From NCBI GenBank assembly GCA_027625915.1, contig JANTQA010000026.1, forward strand, positions 3,968,001 to 4,032,000: DNA of 64,000 bases. Reading direction: 5' to 3'. The notes under the pieces were generated by a model. That model had not been told where the DNA came from. It saw only the letters and a list, made by a program, of their open reading frames with translations, and searched no databases. Below, piece by piece: positions 12,625 through 25,687 of this stretch (position 1 is its first letter; each line of letters begins with the position of its first letter). The DNA comes from Anaeramoeba flamelloides. Its lineage: Eukaryota; Metamonada; Anaeramoebidae. A program made the position numbers and the translations under genes.

Positions 12625-15600
12625 GTAAGTTTCCCAAATCTTGTTTTCACAAAATCCCAGTACAAGACACCGACTCGACAGCAAAAACCCAGTCCAAGTA
12701 ACGACTCGACAGATAGTACGGAAAGTTCAATTCGGTTCACTTTGGTTGGTTTCAGATCGCATTCGTTGGATTCAGTTCAGTTGCATAAGTCCTCGTCGAA
12801 GATTTGATCATGAACAAGTTTGGTTGGGTTAGTCATGATCAGGTCAACCAATTCTTATAATGATTTTTTATACTTTTTACCTTTCCCAAACACCTAAAAA
12901 AACAAAAAGAGAAGGAACATAGAGCCCAAGCAACTTAAGAAGGGAAATTTGGAAAAGGTAAAAAGTATAAAAAATAAAAAAGATGATATTTGATGATATT
13001 AGCATGAAAAATTGTTGATATTAAATGAATTACAACAATTTACTCTACCAATTCTTTAAGAATAAACATTAAAAATAAAATATAAACAAATTTTTAAATT
13101 TTTATATCAAGAGAGAAAATAGAATTTTGCTAATTTTTTATTAAAAAAAAAAAAAAAAAAAACTAATCAAAATTAATTTTTCTTTTAATACAATATTAAA
13201 AAAAATACAAATTAAAATTACACTATTTAATTAAAGTAATTTTCACAAATAATTATAGATTTCACTTAAAACAAAACAAAAAAAAAAAAAACATAACATC
13301 GATAGGAACATCTATTTTCAATAATATTTATTAATTTGTTTCCTCATTTTGGTTTTGATAAAATTTGTTATTTATCATCAATTTTTTTAACTAATATATA
13401 AGAACAAAGTAAAAAAGAATATTAATGGAGAAAAATTTTGTGATCTTTTATAATTATATATATATATTTATTTCTTTTTATGATAACAAAATATTTTGTT
13501 TTTTGAACATTAATAATAATTTAATAGGGTTACAAAAATCTTATCTTGAAACAATTCGAGAAATAATTAGTTCAATTTCGATATATTTAAACTTTGATAT
13601 TTTAGAATATATTTTTGAAACAAAAATCAAAACCATAACACAATGGGATAATTCAAAATTAAAATTTCTTCAAGAATTCACACAATACACAATAAATAGA
13701 TACAGTGAATCATATAACTATATGCTTTTTTTATTGCGAAATAATGAATTATCATTTGAAATTCGTAATAATGTTCGAGAAAGTTTTGAAACATTATTCT
13801 TATCGAATTATGTCCAACCAATTATTAAAAAGTCAAGTTTGGAATCCTTTATTCAAAATTTAATAGATAATACAAATAATGGATTTTTTTTATTACCATT
13901 AATTGAAAGTATAATCAAATCCTATCCAATCAGCACAATTAATTTTCAGCCACCAATTAATCAAAAAGAAATCACTGATTTGGTATTAAATAAATATAAG
14001 CTAATCAACTTGATTATTAAAGATATTAAACAATATAAAAATTTTTGTATTGAATATTGTCAAAATAATACCAACTGTGCTTCTACCACCACCACCACAG
14101 AAAACAATAACAACAACAATAACAATGACAAAACAAGCAACAACATCAACAAATTAAATATTGAAAATCAAACAATTAATAATATTAAAATCAAAGAATA
14201 TATTTTTAAGGATAATTATCCATATCTCGAAAGATTAAAAATGTCATTGAATTATATAAAAACATTTATGAATTTTTCTGATATGTATTATTTGGACGAA
14301 TTAAATGTTAATGAATTATGGGAATTATTTGTAGAAAATTGTTTAATATTAGAAGAAAGAGATTTTTTTTTATTGTGGATTATGTCAATCAAAATTCATA
14401 AAAAAATAAATTTTCTATTATTTAATAATATCCAAAAAATTGAAGAAAATTCATTTACAAACATTTTAATAACATTTTTAAAGCATTTTGGATTTACTAC
14501 AAATTTATTACAGAATAATATTTATGGTACAATGCAGAATATTTTCGTAAAGGTTAATGATTATTCAAAAATATATGGGTACGAAACAATTTGGAAAATC
14601 TGTATAAACATTCAAAATGAAAAGGTTTTTAAAATTGCAATTAATTATTTATTACAATTTCAAAATTTTGATCCAAAAGTTTTAAAAGAAAATGGATCAA
14701 AATTAAGAATGGAATTTATTAAGAAATGTTTTAGTGAAATCTCAAAATCAAATAATAAAAATAATAAGATTATAAGAATATTAAAAATATTATTTAAATT
14801 TATTAAATTTTGTGAAAAAGATTATGAACCCGAACAATTAAATTTTGAAAGACATTCATCAAATTCGCAGCAATTGCCAATCTCAATTATTTGTTGGGAT
14901 TATAGCAATGATCTAACTTCAATTAAACATTTTAAAATTGAAATAAATGCAAACGAAAAAGTAATAAACTTAAAAAAAAAAATTTCCAAACAATTAAATA
15001 AACCAATCAACAAATTCAGGATTACTACTATTAATGACTTATTACTAAATAAAAAAAATAATTCAATACTAAATAAAATTGGCATTATTGATAAAACTAG
15101 AATAAATATTTTAAAACCAAAAACAGAATACAATTGGAAAAAATCAAATAATGTAGTACAAAATAACGATAATAATAATAATAATAATGATAATATGAAA
15201 GAAGAAGTAATTATTAAAATGGAAAATAATTTAGTCCCAAGTTATTTATTACAAAATTATTTTGAAGAATTATTTGAATTATTGAAATCAGGTTCAAATG
15301 AGATAATTAATTATGTTTGGAAGTTTTTAATGATGATACCTTCTAATTCAAAGATTTTAAACACTTTATTAAATATTTTTAATCAAGATAAAATAATTAA
15401 TTGGGATGATATATTTAATTCTCAAAATTTATTTCAATTAGTTTATAAAATTCAATTAATTTATAATTTTGTTAAAAAATCAAAACAAAACAACAACAAT
15501 AATAATGAAGAGAACGATAATAACAATAATAACAATGATAATTTTATTGAATGGGTTAATAATTTTATAAAATATCATGGTGTTGAATATTTGATAAAAA

Positions 15601-16335
15601 TCTTATTTAAAGTTTCAAATAATACACAAAATATTATCATTATTAATCAATTATTACCATTATTATTAAATTTAATAAATTTAATTTCAATAAAAAAAGA
15701 AGAAAAAGAAAATAAGTTGATAAATAATTTACTATTAACTTTTAATAATATAAAAGATAACGAAAAAGTACATAAGAAAAATAATGTAATATTTTTATTT
15801 CATTATAAATTTGATTTAAAAATAAAATTAGAATCAACAATAGTTGAAGAAAAAAATATATTTTTAAATTTATTAGAATTAATTTTAAAATTTAGTAAAG
15901 AAAATAAGATCGAAAATATTCAAGAGAATTTGAATATAATAAACAATTCAATAATTTTAATGTTATCACTTTGTTATAATGAATATATAAACAAAACTCG
16001 GAATTCGATTATGGATATTTTAAATTATAAAAATTTAAATAACTGGATATATCAAATTGTAATAAAATCAAATATTTCTAAAAATATAATTTATGGTTTA
16101 TTTCAAATATGTGAATATGACCAATATAATAACAAAAATTCTTTAGGTTTCAATTTATTAAAAATATTATTAAAAATCTTTAACGAAATAAAAGATGATT
16201 TTAATAAAATGAGAAATGAAACAAAAATTGCAATAGAAATTGAACCTGATTATATTAAAACAACGAGAAACAACACCGATAACAACACCAACAGTAGCAG
16301 CAACAACAATAATAACAATAACAGCAGCAACAAAA

Positions 16336-16382
<47 letters not shown>

Positions 16383-19300
16383 CGAAATTTTGATAATTAT
16401 AGTAATTTCCTAAATCTGATTTCTTTTTTGATTGATTTAAATTATAAAATGAATTTATCAAATCAATTTAATTTTAACGAATTATTTTATAACATCATTA
16501 ATTTAATTAAAAATAGACCAATTTTAGAATCGGACAAGGAAGAATGTAATAAAAAATCCGATGAAACATTAATTAGTTTGTTTCATATTCTGTTTTCATT
16601 ATGCTATAATGATCATAAATTTAAATTATTAATCAATGAAGCAAAATTTATTAATTATTTATTTTTTGAGTGTTTATTTAATTTACCTTCAAAAAATGAT
16701 CAAGGTAATTTACTTAATATTAATAATAAATCTTCAAAATGTAAAACGAAGAAATCAATATTGAGCGTTTATCAATTACTAAATGAATTAATTAGAAACT
16801 GTAAAGAAAATCATCTAATTTTAACAAATTTGTTATTTAATTTTCAAAAAAATATTGAGCCACCTCGACAATGGAATAAAATAAACCCCATTATTTATGG
16901 AGTTAAAACTGTCAATAATTATTTGGGATTATCTAATTTAGGTGCTACATGTTATTTAAATTCCTTTTTACAGCAGCTATTCAATATACCAGAATTTAGA
17001 AAAAGTTTACTAAGCTTTGAAGAAATAATGAAGAAAGAGGAAAGGGATACTAATCAAGAAGAAAAGCCTATTAACCAAGAAGAAAAGGAAAATAAAAGCT
17101 TTTTATATTATCTTCAATTAATTTTTGGTGAATTATGGAAAAGTAATAGATGGGCTGTTAGCACAAGGAATTTTTGCAATAATTTTTTAGATTGGGAAGG
17201 CAACCCAATTAACCCTAGAATTCAAATGGATGTTTATGAATTATTAAATAGATTATTTGATAAAATTGAGGAACAAACCAAATTAAATAGCCAACCTAAT
17301 TTTATACAAAAAGTTTTTGTAGGAAAATTTGCTTCTCAAATTATTGGAATTACAGAACCACATTTCTCAGAGAGACTACAAAACTTTTATTCAATTTCTT
17401 TAGATATTATTAAAAAAAATAATATCTATGAATCATTAGATCAATACATCGAAGGTGATATGTTAACTGGGGATAATAAATATTATTCTGAAACCTTAGG
17501 TAAAAAGGTGGACGCCTTAAAAAGAAATTGCATTCACACTTTACCACCATATTTGATATTACATTTAAAAAGATTCGAATTTGATATGAACACTATGCAA
17601 AGATATAAAGTAAATGACCGTTTTGAATTTCCAATGGAGTTAAATATGTATAATTACACTAAAGAGGGTATTGATCAAAAAGAAAAAGAAAAAAATAGTA
17701 ACAACAACTCCAATAATAATGTTAATTATAAATCCCCGAACAAATGCTATGAATATAATTTAGTAGGAATACTAGTACATTTAGGCACATCACAATTTGG
17801 GCATTATTATTCTTTTATTAAAGAAAGAGAAACTAGAAATAATAAAATGTTCGTGAATAATGAAGGCAATTGGTATAAATTTGATGATTCGTTAATAACC
17901 GAATTTGATATAAAAAATATACCAAAAGAATGTTTTGGAGGTAGTTCGAAAAATAGATCAGCTGGGAATTCCTCATCAATAAACTATCAAAATAAATTCA
18001 ATAACAGTGGAGAAAAAAATTATTCAGCTTATATGCTATTTTATCAAAGAAAAGATTTTTTAAATAAAAATATTCATAACCATGAAAATAAAGAAAATAA
18101 ATTCATTCCATCTAGAACTGGTCAAAAAATATTTGAAGAAAAAATTATTGAAAATATAAATTATCTTATTCAAAAAAAAGTGTTTAATGCAAATTATTTT
18201 AATTTTAATTTAAATTATTTATTAAATAGCGAAAATATTTATAATAATCAACTTGTCGATATAAATAATAGCCAATCGATGAATTATATTGAAATGTACA
18301 ATCAATTTCTATTTAAAATTTTATCACCATTCCAAAATTTAAAAGAATTAGATAAATATATTAATTATTTCGATAAAATATTCAAAAATAATAGCCAAAA
18401 TTTGATTTATTATCTGAATAAATTCTTAGAAAAGGATAATTTATTTTTTGAAAATTTTTTCTTTAATTTTAAATTTAAAAAATTGCAATCAAGTTTACTG
18501 AAAATTTTTTCAAAAAATTTAATATATTTAATAAATGAGGATCTGGAATTAATTGAATCAGATTTAAATAAATTAACTGAAATATTAAAGCCAGGCGAAA
18601 CAATTGCAATCAATAAAAAATCAATTTTTCAAAAATATGAGCAATGGTTTGTGATAATTTACAATAATAAAATAAATAATAATAGCAATAATAATAATAA
18701 TAATAATAATAATAACGACAAAAAAAACAACAACAACAATAGTTCTAATTTTAATTCTTTAATAATAAAATTTCTTTTGAAATTGATTTCTTATTTGCCA
18801 AATATATTACATTTTTGGAACAATCATTATCAATATTTTGAATTTCTTCAAGAATTAATTTTAATACATCCAATTATCACTCATTTTTTCATTAAATGCC
18901 ATCTAATAACTTTTTTAATTGATTACAATTTACATGATGACTCACCAATAACTAAATTTAATAAATCAACTAAAATTGATAAAAAATTAAATAAAGAATT
19001 AATAAATGAATTTTGTATTACAAATAAAATAATTTCATTATTAATTTTACAAATTGAAAAAAATAATTTCCGTTTACATGAATTTGATAAATACATGATT
19101 ATAAATACTCAATATTTAAATAAAAATTTAGTTAGATCCAAAAGAGAACAAGACACTTCATTAATAATTAATTCCTTATTAAGCACTTATCCAAATTTAT
19201 TAAGAGATTTTATTTTATTATTAATAAATTTAATTGATGAGGCTGAATTTTGGGGTATTCCCTTTGTAATAAATAATTTTAATAATATTTTTAAATTTAT

Positions 19301-19733
19301 GGGTATTAATACATACAAGTCTATAGAACAGGAAAATGTAACCAATGAGAAAGAAAAGAATAGTTATGATAAATATAGCTACAATGACGAAGAAAAATAT
19401 AAGGAAATAACTATCGATAATAATGAATATGATGAATTAATAAATAATCATATTTGTAAAGGGCTCATTGAAATGATTATAAAAAATTCAAAATATAAAA
19501 AGGCAACAAAGGCAAGTTTAGTTTCACTTGAAAAATTAATTTTTCAAAATCCTTGGCTATCAAAATATTTTGTTAATTATAAAGAAAAATTAATAAATAA
19601 TTTTTTATTTTATAATTCTATTTTTGAAGTACGTTTATCAATAAAAAACATTTTTCAAATATTTTTTAATTATTTTAATTATAATTTTTTCAATAATAAT
19701 AATGATGATGATAATAATAATAATAATAATAAA

Positions 19734-19811
<78 letters not shown>

Positions 19812-21914
19812 CAGATTTTAATTAATATCTTCCAATATCTTATTTCTTTACTCCCAATACTTAATGAACAAATTTATAAATCTTTACCAATAAATAATAA
19901 TTTAGAGAATTATTCCTCAGATAATGAAGACAACGAGCCAATAATTGATGAAAAAACTCTACAAACAAAAGAATTTTTTGTTTTAATTAATTATTTCCAG
20001 ATTTTAGCCTTATTTTTTAATGAAAATGTCAACAATATAGATTTAAATAAAAATTTAATAAAAATTATTGAATCAAATTTCCTATCATTTATATCTTTAT
20101 ATCAAAAAATTCAACAATATAAAATACCAAATGATTTAAATAAACAATATTTATTGTTGTTTTGGAATAAATGGTATCATTATCCTTTAAATATCAATAG
20201 TTTTCAAAATGTAATGAACGAAAATAAAGAAAAGTTGCTTTTCATATTAAAAAATTTTTATTTTAATTTAAATACTCAATCAAATCAAATAATCAATTAT
20301 AATATTAAAACAATGCCAATTTATTTAAATATTATTAAATATTATATCCAAAATTCTAATGAAATATTATTATTATTTCAAAATTCTCATCGAATAAAAA
20401 AATTAATTATTAATACTCTATTAAATTCAAAAGGCTATATTGAATTACATAACGAAATATTTGATTTATTTAATTTATTAAATAATGATAATTTGAAAAA
20501 AAGCGATAATGATAATAATAATAATAATTTTAAACTCAATTTTTTAAATGTTTTATTATATAAATATAAAAATTCAATAATTAATTTTTTCAATATTTCC
20601 CCCAATAATTTAATCAAATTATTTAATTATTTAATTACTAACCCTCTTGAATTACAATTGTTTTGTCAATACAGTGGACATAATTATCTTTCTTGGTTCA
20701 TTTCAAATACAATCACACAAATTCATATAAAATCAAAAACATTAGATAATTATAATATTTTAGACAATGATTTCAATAATTTAAATATTAGTATTCGGTT
20801 ATTAGAAAAAACAACTTTATGGTTTGGTAATAGTTATGATCAAAACTCGAAAGAGTATTCAATGATACAATTTTGTTTAAATAATTGGTCACAAAAGCCA
20901 CGATTATTCCCATTATTATCAAATTTAATTGATATTTTACAATTCATTAAAAAAAATGATAATGATAATGAGAATGAGAATGAGAATGAGAATGATCAAA
21001 ATAATAATGAAAATAATGAAAAGGAAAATGTAATTAATTTAATAAAAAGAATTTTTTCATATTTAACCTTTTTATTAAATTTTATTCCCAATTTATCAAT
21101 ACATATTCTAGAAATACAATCACAAAAGTATTTTAATAATTATCTTTTATTGGATAATAAGAATAAGAATGGCATTCATGATAATGTCATGAAAAATAAT
21201 GAAAATATTAATTTAAATACCCAAATTAATTATTATAAATTTAAAGAATATTCATTTTTTATAAAAAAATTATCAGATTATTGTACAAAAAATAATGATC
21301 AACAAAATGACGACAAATTATTAGACAATTTAGGTAAAATATTGTCTTCAAATCTGTTAATTTTCTTAAAATTACAATTAAATGCTGATGATCACTATTT
21401 TAATTATTTAAAAATTATTATCCAAAATTCGTCAGTATTTATTTCCAATATAATAAATGAAGAAAATCACCCCCTTATGATTTATCTATTGTTAATCCTC
21501 GAAGGCGAGGATTTAATTAATGATCAGTTTTATTTAATCATTCAACAAATTATTAATAAAATCAAAAATAATGAAAAAAGTCTTTTTATCAAAAAAATGT
21601 TTTCTCATTTTTTCAACTTAATAAATATTGATCAAATAAAGAATTTATCAAATAATTTAATTTTTTCTTCATTGCAATTATTAAATTATATTCTCAAAAT
21701 CAATCAGTCTTGGAAAATAGATTTTTTAAAAGAAATCCCACAATTGTTAAAATATTTAAAATATTTTAATCAAAATTACCAAGAAAATATTAAAAATATA
21801 TCTACTTCTTTATTAATTCAACTACAACAAACTGAAATTCAAAATTTACAATTAATAGAAAATAATTCAATGGAATTAATTGAAGAAGAAAAACAAGACG
21901 AAAATGAAAATTAA
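8256..21914 (+). CDS. USP9X/faf-type ubiquitin carboxyl-terminal hydrolase, about 3,308 residues, four exons
   Basis: Giant deubiquitinase that removes ubiquitin from protein substrates (peptidase C19). Exons are 8256-8310, 8453-9773, 9949-10112 and 13528-21914; phases agree at all three junctions and the total is exactly 3,309 codons. The third intron is 3,415 bp and holds MITEs. The helical N-terminal region has the USP9X/USP34 pattern (e.g. SPFLELRVNGMNYLNFVI). A Glu/Lys-rich insert lies near 147-240 and a ubiquitin-like segment near 963-1047. The catalytic domain spans about 1646-2010: Cys box NLGATCYLNSFLQQLF with Cys1655, and His box GHYYSF with His1939 followed by WYKFDD. The four zinc-ribbon cysteines are replaced (IGITEPHFSER; YYSETLGKKVD). 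Poly-Asn runs are frequent. The donor of intron 2 (GA|GTTTGA) is weak but is the only one I found that keeps phase. Confidence 0.9.
9796..9831. repeat. Poly-T tract in the second coding intron of the USP gene
   Basis: More than 30 consecutive T lie in the 175 bp intron 9774-9948. Reading through this tract gives a false Phe-rich end to exon 2. Confidence 0.85.
10152..10662. mobile_element. MITE family A, copy 1, in the large USP intron
   Basis: An inverted-repeat element of about 511 bp with ends related to AGTAGGGAAAAAAATAC followed by a CATGAAAAAAATCCCGG-like block. It aligns along its full length with the copy at 59003-59493, sharing GAACTTTAGGTAGGTTTA, GATGAAATTACACTTG and other blocks. 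It starts about 40 bp inside the third intron of the USP gene. No protein is encoded. Confidence 0.75.
11390..11940. mobile_element. MITE family E, copy 1, in the large USP intron
   Basis: Starts TAAACTTTGTTTCAGT and ends with a diverged complement of the same motif (ACTTTTAATGGAAAATAGTTTA). Full-length relatives are at 22339-23044 and 50325-51558. This copy is about 150 bp shorter because it lacks an internal block flanked by CACTTCATTTTCC-like inverted repeats that both relatives carry. Confidence 0.7.
12170..12400. repeat. Repeat family T, copy 1
   Basis: This aligns with 38110-38320 through TTTTTTATCCTAACTGTAATG versus TTTTTTATCTTAATTGTAATG at the left and CCCCAAGTGTTGAAT versus CCCCCAGTGTTGAAT at the right, with A-rich sequence between. 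Termini were not resolved. It could be another transposon fragment. Confidence 0.45.
12640..12860. other. Unusually G+C-rich island in the USP intron
   Basis: For about 220 bp the base composition is clearly richer in G and C than the surrounding intron. It carries two GACTCGACAG copies (near 12672 and 12702) and a 9 bp perfect inverted repeat, TGATCATGA at 12805-12813 and TCATGATCA at 12833-12841. That could form a stem with a 19-base loop. A long T tract lies just upstream. It could be an intronic noncoding RNA gene, a recently arrived insertion or a regulatory block; no tRNA or snRNA signature was recognised. Confidence 0.35.
12862..12985. repeat. Short inverted repeat
   Basis: TTTTTTATACTTTTTACCTTT near the left and the near complement AAAAGGTAAAAAGTATAAAA near the right enclose about 70 bp. 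It adjoins the G+C-rich island and may be one small foldback or the end of a larger element. Confidence 0.55.
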
Positions 21915-22338
21915 TAACATAAATTATTTACAGTATAAATAAAAACTCTTTCTAATAGAAATTTAAACATTTTTATGTTATATGATTATTAATGAAAAGT
22001 TAATAATCGTATCTTTCTTCAAACTTTTGAATTGTTTTTTTGAAGAAAAAAGTTACTATATTAAAAATAAAAAAGATTTATCCATAAAAAAATTCTTTTT
22101 TTTTCTTTTGTTTAGAAATAACTAATTTTTTTTTTTTTATTAAATTTTTGGTTTTATTGCTTAACTTGTGTTTTAAAATAAAAATCTTACATCTTTTTTC
22201 AGAAGAACTTTCGTATTAAATGATGAAAGAAACCAACAATAAATAATAGAAAAAATGATATCGATACATTAAAAATTTTTTTGTAAAAAATTTGAAAAGG
22301 AAATAATTGTTTTTGTTCAAAATCGGAATATTGAAAAA
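21915..22338. other. 3' flank of the USP gene
   Basis: A/T-rich sequence following the stop codon at 21912-21914. No gene or inverted repeat was recognised. Confidence 0.4.
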
Positions 22339-23044
22339 CTAAACTCTGTTTCAGTCAAAGTGGCCCAACGTTTTTTTCAAATATCAATTATTTTATATAA
22401 TTGACCTTTGAAGAACAAATAAGAAATAAACAGAATAATACACATCAAAGAATTGTTGATATATGTCTGAAATAAAACTAATTAATCAATAGATTTTCTT
22501 AAAAATTGAAAAACTCAAATTCTTAGGGCCCTATTGAGAAAAACAACGATGTCCGTTTTGAACTTCTAGCGGTATTTGAATAATAAATAGGAAACATTTT
22601 TCACTTCATTTTCCATACTTTTCTTTTAGAAATCAAGTCCCCAAACACAGTTTGTTGGTACTTAGTGGTCACTATTTGAAAAAGGAAATGAAAATGAAGT
22701 AAAAATTTTTCACATTTATTAAACTAATATCAAGATCAAAGATCGAATAGAATTGTAATAGAAATCAATATGTTTTATCAACAATCTTTACATGGTTTCA
22801 ATGACCTTACAATAACACGCTTTTACCAAGTTACTATTGATCTTGCAATAAAAAAATTTTTTGCAACTGAATGAGGTTTTAAAAGAAAATCGAAAAAAAA
22901 AAATAAAAATATGTAAAAATGTGAAAAAATGATTTCTATTTTGAAAATTTCCAAAATATAATTTTTCTTCTAATAACTCAGCAAACCCTTTAAACACATG
23001 TATTATACCATTACAACTGGCCCCTTTGACTGAAAAATAGTTTA
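22339..23044. mobile_element. MITE family E, copy 2
   Basis: About 706 bp, with ends TAAACTCTGTTTCAGTCAAA and the complement of TAAACTATTTTTCAGTCAAA. It contains the internal inverted block missing from copy 1 and aligns closely with copy 3 at 50325. Family K copy 1 begins immediately after it. Confidence 0.75.
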
Positions 23045-23533
23045 TTTCATAATTGTTAAAATTTATTTTTTTTTCATATTTTCATTGGTTTAATAATTTT
23101 AAAAAGGTTTTTAATATTTGTACATTGGAAAAAAAAAAAAGATTATTTTGTATCAATAGTATTTTATCTCCTAAATTGTAGGAAATACAATATGTTAAAA
23201 TGATCAATACAAAATATTTTTAAAATTTTCGTCTAAACCAATTTGAACACAAATAGTTAAGTGGAAAATTTTATACCCCATAAAACAAGTGAAACAAGTT
23301 TAATTCCCATCTTAATTATTTTTTTTTAACAATCCTGTCAAAAACACCAAAAATTATCCATAAATATCATCCAAATCACCTAAAACCGACACTAAAACAC
23401 TCTAAAGCACCAAAAAAATGATATCTAATATATCAAATACAATTATCTTTCAATAGAATTGACTATTTTGTAAAAATTGAGAATTTAACCAATTTTTCTT
23501 ATTTGACAAATTTCGAAAAGTAATAATTTTCCC
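23045..23533. mobile_element. MITE family K, copy 1 (TTAA type)
   Basis: Aligns in reverse orientation with 51008-51515 over nearly its full length. The right end reads TAATAATTTTCCC followed by TTAA, the exact complement of the GGGAAAATTATTA end of copy 2. The left end is eroded where it abuts family E copy 2, so that coordinate is approximate. Confidence 0.6.
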
Positions 23534-24640
23534 TTAAAAAGGGAAAGATAAAATGTGTAAAATTTTCTCAAAGTCTAGTATATTTATTATTAAAAAAAGT
23601 AAAAAATTTGATAAGACAATTAAAAAAATTACAGAAAAATTTACACAATCTCCAATCCTAATATAAAATTTTTACTTAAAAATATCTGAGAATTTACTTT
23701 AAAAATTGAATTCACCTTAGGTATACTGCTTGGAATGTAATTAGATTTTACATTCGAACAAGAAGTGGGGAAAAACCTCAGTTTAATTTTGAAAAATTGT
23801 TTTTTTTGCTAAATATTGAAAAATTAATAAAATAAACCCTAATTCAAAATTTTTAACACTCCAAAATTCGATTTGTGAAAAAAAAAACTTATTTAATCAA
23901 TTCAAGAAGATTTACCAAATTAGAACCATTCACTAATTGAAATGTTAACACTTCTTTATAAATTACAATACTCACAAAACAATAAATAAATAATTATCAA
24001 TACAAATAAATCATTGGTCTGATAAAAATTTTGGAGATAGCAAAACAAAAAAATACATTGGTAAATTTGTTGAAATTCTATTAGGATTATTGATCGATCA
24101 AAGGTTAGGTACTACCAACTAATTTTATTTGAGTTCTTCTATTTGGAACAACTCTACTTTAACATAATATCAATGGTTCAAAAAATTTTTGATCCAACTA
24201 AACAAGTTAGGTAATTCAAACAATGAAATGAAAAGAAAAACTAAAAGATGAAAAAATGATTTTCATATTTTACAAAAATCAAAATTATCTCCAATTTCAA
24301 TGAAATTGTATTGTTGTGATTGTTTGGAACGTTTTAGTTGTGTGGAAAATTTTGAATTTTAGTTTACAATCAAAGAATCAACAATAAAATCAATTAGATT
24401 TATAAAAACCTTATAGATTCTTAAAAAAGATTTTTATAATTACAATTATAATGAATTGCTAATTTCTAGCAGTTGGAAGTATCTTCAGATTTTTTAAAAA
24501 TTTAAAAGAATAGATTAAAATAACATATTTTAATCAATAATTTTGAATTTTGGAAAACTCTCGTTAGATTTTTTCAAATATAGAAATAAAAAAAATATTT
24601 CTTTAATTTTCTTTTTTTTTCTTGGTTTTAAAAAAAGTAC
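23534..24640. other. A/T-rich intergenic stretch
   Basis: No gene and no repeat family found elsewhere in the window was recognised here. Confidence 0.4.
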
Positions 24641-25005
24641 CGTCAGGTTTTCTTGAGTTTTCTGTTTGTTTTTTTTAAAATATATAGATTTATTTGTGAA
24701 GTGTTCTAGGTTTTTTTTAAGGTTTTCTATTTTATTTGTGAAGTGTTCTAGGTTTTTTTTGAGGTTTTCTATGTATTAGGAAAATACATTGATTTTCGTT
24801 AGTTTTTTTTTGAGTTTTCTATTTATTTGGAAAATCAATAGATTTTAGTTAGATTTTTTTTACTTTTTGAAATAAATGGAAAATTTATTAAAATTTTCTG
24901 TTTATTTCCAAAAGTAAAAAAAAACCTAGAACACTTCACAAATAAATCTATATATTTTTAAAAAAAACAAACAGAAAACCTCAAGAAAATCTATGCACTC
25001 TAAGG
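24641..25005. repeat. Foldback Q with internal tandem repeats
   Basis: The left arm (about 24648-24720) contains TTTATTTGTGAAGTGTTCTA preceded by GTTTTCTGTTTGTTTTTTTT. The right arm (about 24924-24995) is its near-perfect complement. Between them the motif GTGAAGTGTTCTAGGTTTTT and the ending GAGGTTTTCTAT recur in tandem, with further diverged copies toward the centre. It is noncoding and could be a foldback transposon or a locally duplicated palindrome. Confidence 0.7.
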
Positions 25006-25687
25006 CACTCTACGAGACTTCACAAAAATATTTTTAAATAATAAAAAACCAAAATTCTTTAGTTGTAACTCAAAAAAATTAAGTTAATCTTCAAACTCAA
25101 CACTCCTAAAAATCAGAACGTTTAATAACGGCTTAAATAGATATTACTATGTAATCAATAAAAACTCAAACAAATTTTATTTTTTATTATCAAAATCTAA
25201 ACAGAAAGAAATAATCCAAAATATTGATCATTTTTTATCAGTCTGCCATTGATATGAAAAAGAATAGTTCATATTTTAAAACAAACTCAAATAATAAAAC
25301 TTGAATGAAATAATTTTAAATGGTGAAAGTTCAAGACTATTTTCGTTAATTAACTCGAGTGAAATATATGATTTTACAATTAAATCACTTCATGGGAAAT
25401 TTAAGTATAAGGGCAACTAGAGTGTAATTTAAACTCCTTCAACCATAATAATAATAAAAAGTTTTTTTTTTCAAAAAAATGTTAGAATAAAAAAATAAAG
25501 AAAATGTGATAAAACCAAAAAAAAAAGATTATCAATTATAAAGTATTATTTTAGTTAAGTAAAATTTTCTTTTTAAAGTAAAAATAATAGGAATTTAATC
25601 ATAAATAAATAAAAATATAAGATTATAAAAAAAGAAAAGATATTAAAAAAATATTTCAAAAAGAAGAAAATAAAATAATTTTAAAAG

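Noticed and set aside
12240-12832. Several overlapping short frames in the USP intron
   Set aside because: They overlap on both strands, run through a poly-T tract, and lie in a spliced interval; none has a domain.
16255-16461. Tyr/Cys-rich minus-strand frame
   Set aside because: This is the complement of the AAT/AAC poly-Asn run in the USP coding exon.
13425-21914. A separate gene starting with an ATG at 13425
   Set aside because: The first 34 codons are intron sequence. The AG at 13526-13527 joins in phase to the exon ending at 10112 and completes a USP9X-type helical repeat.
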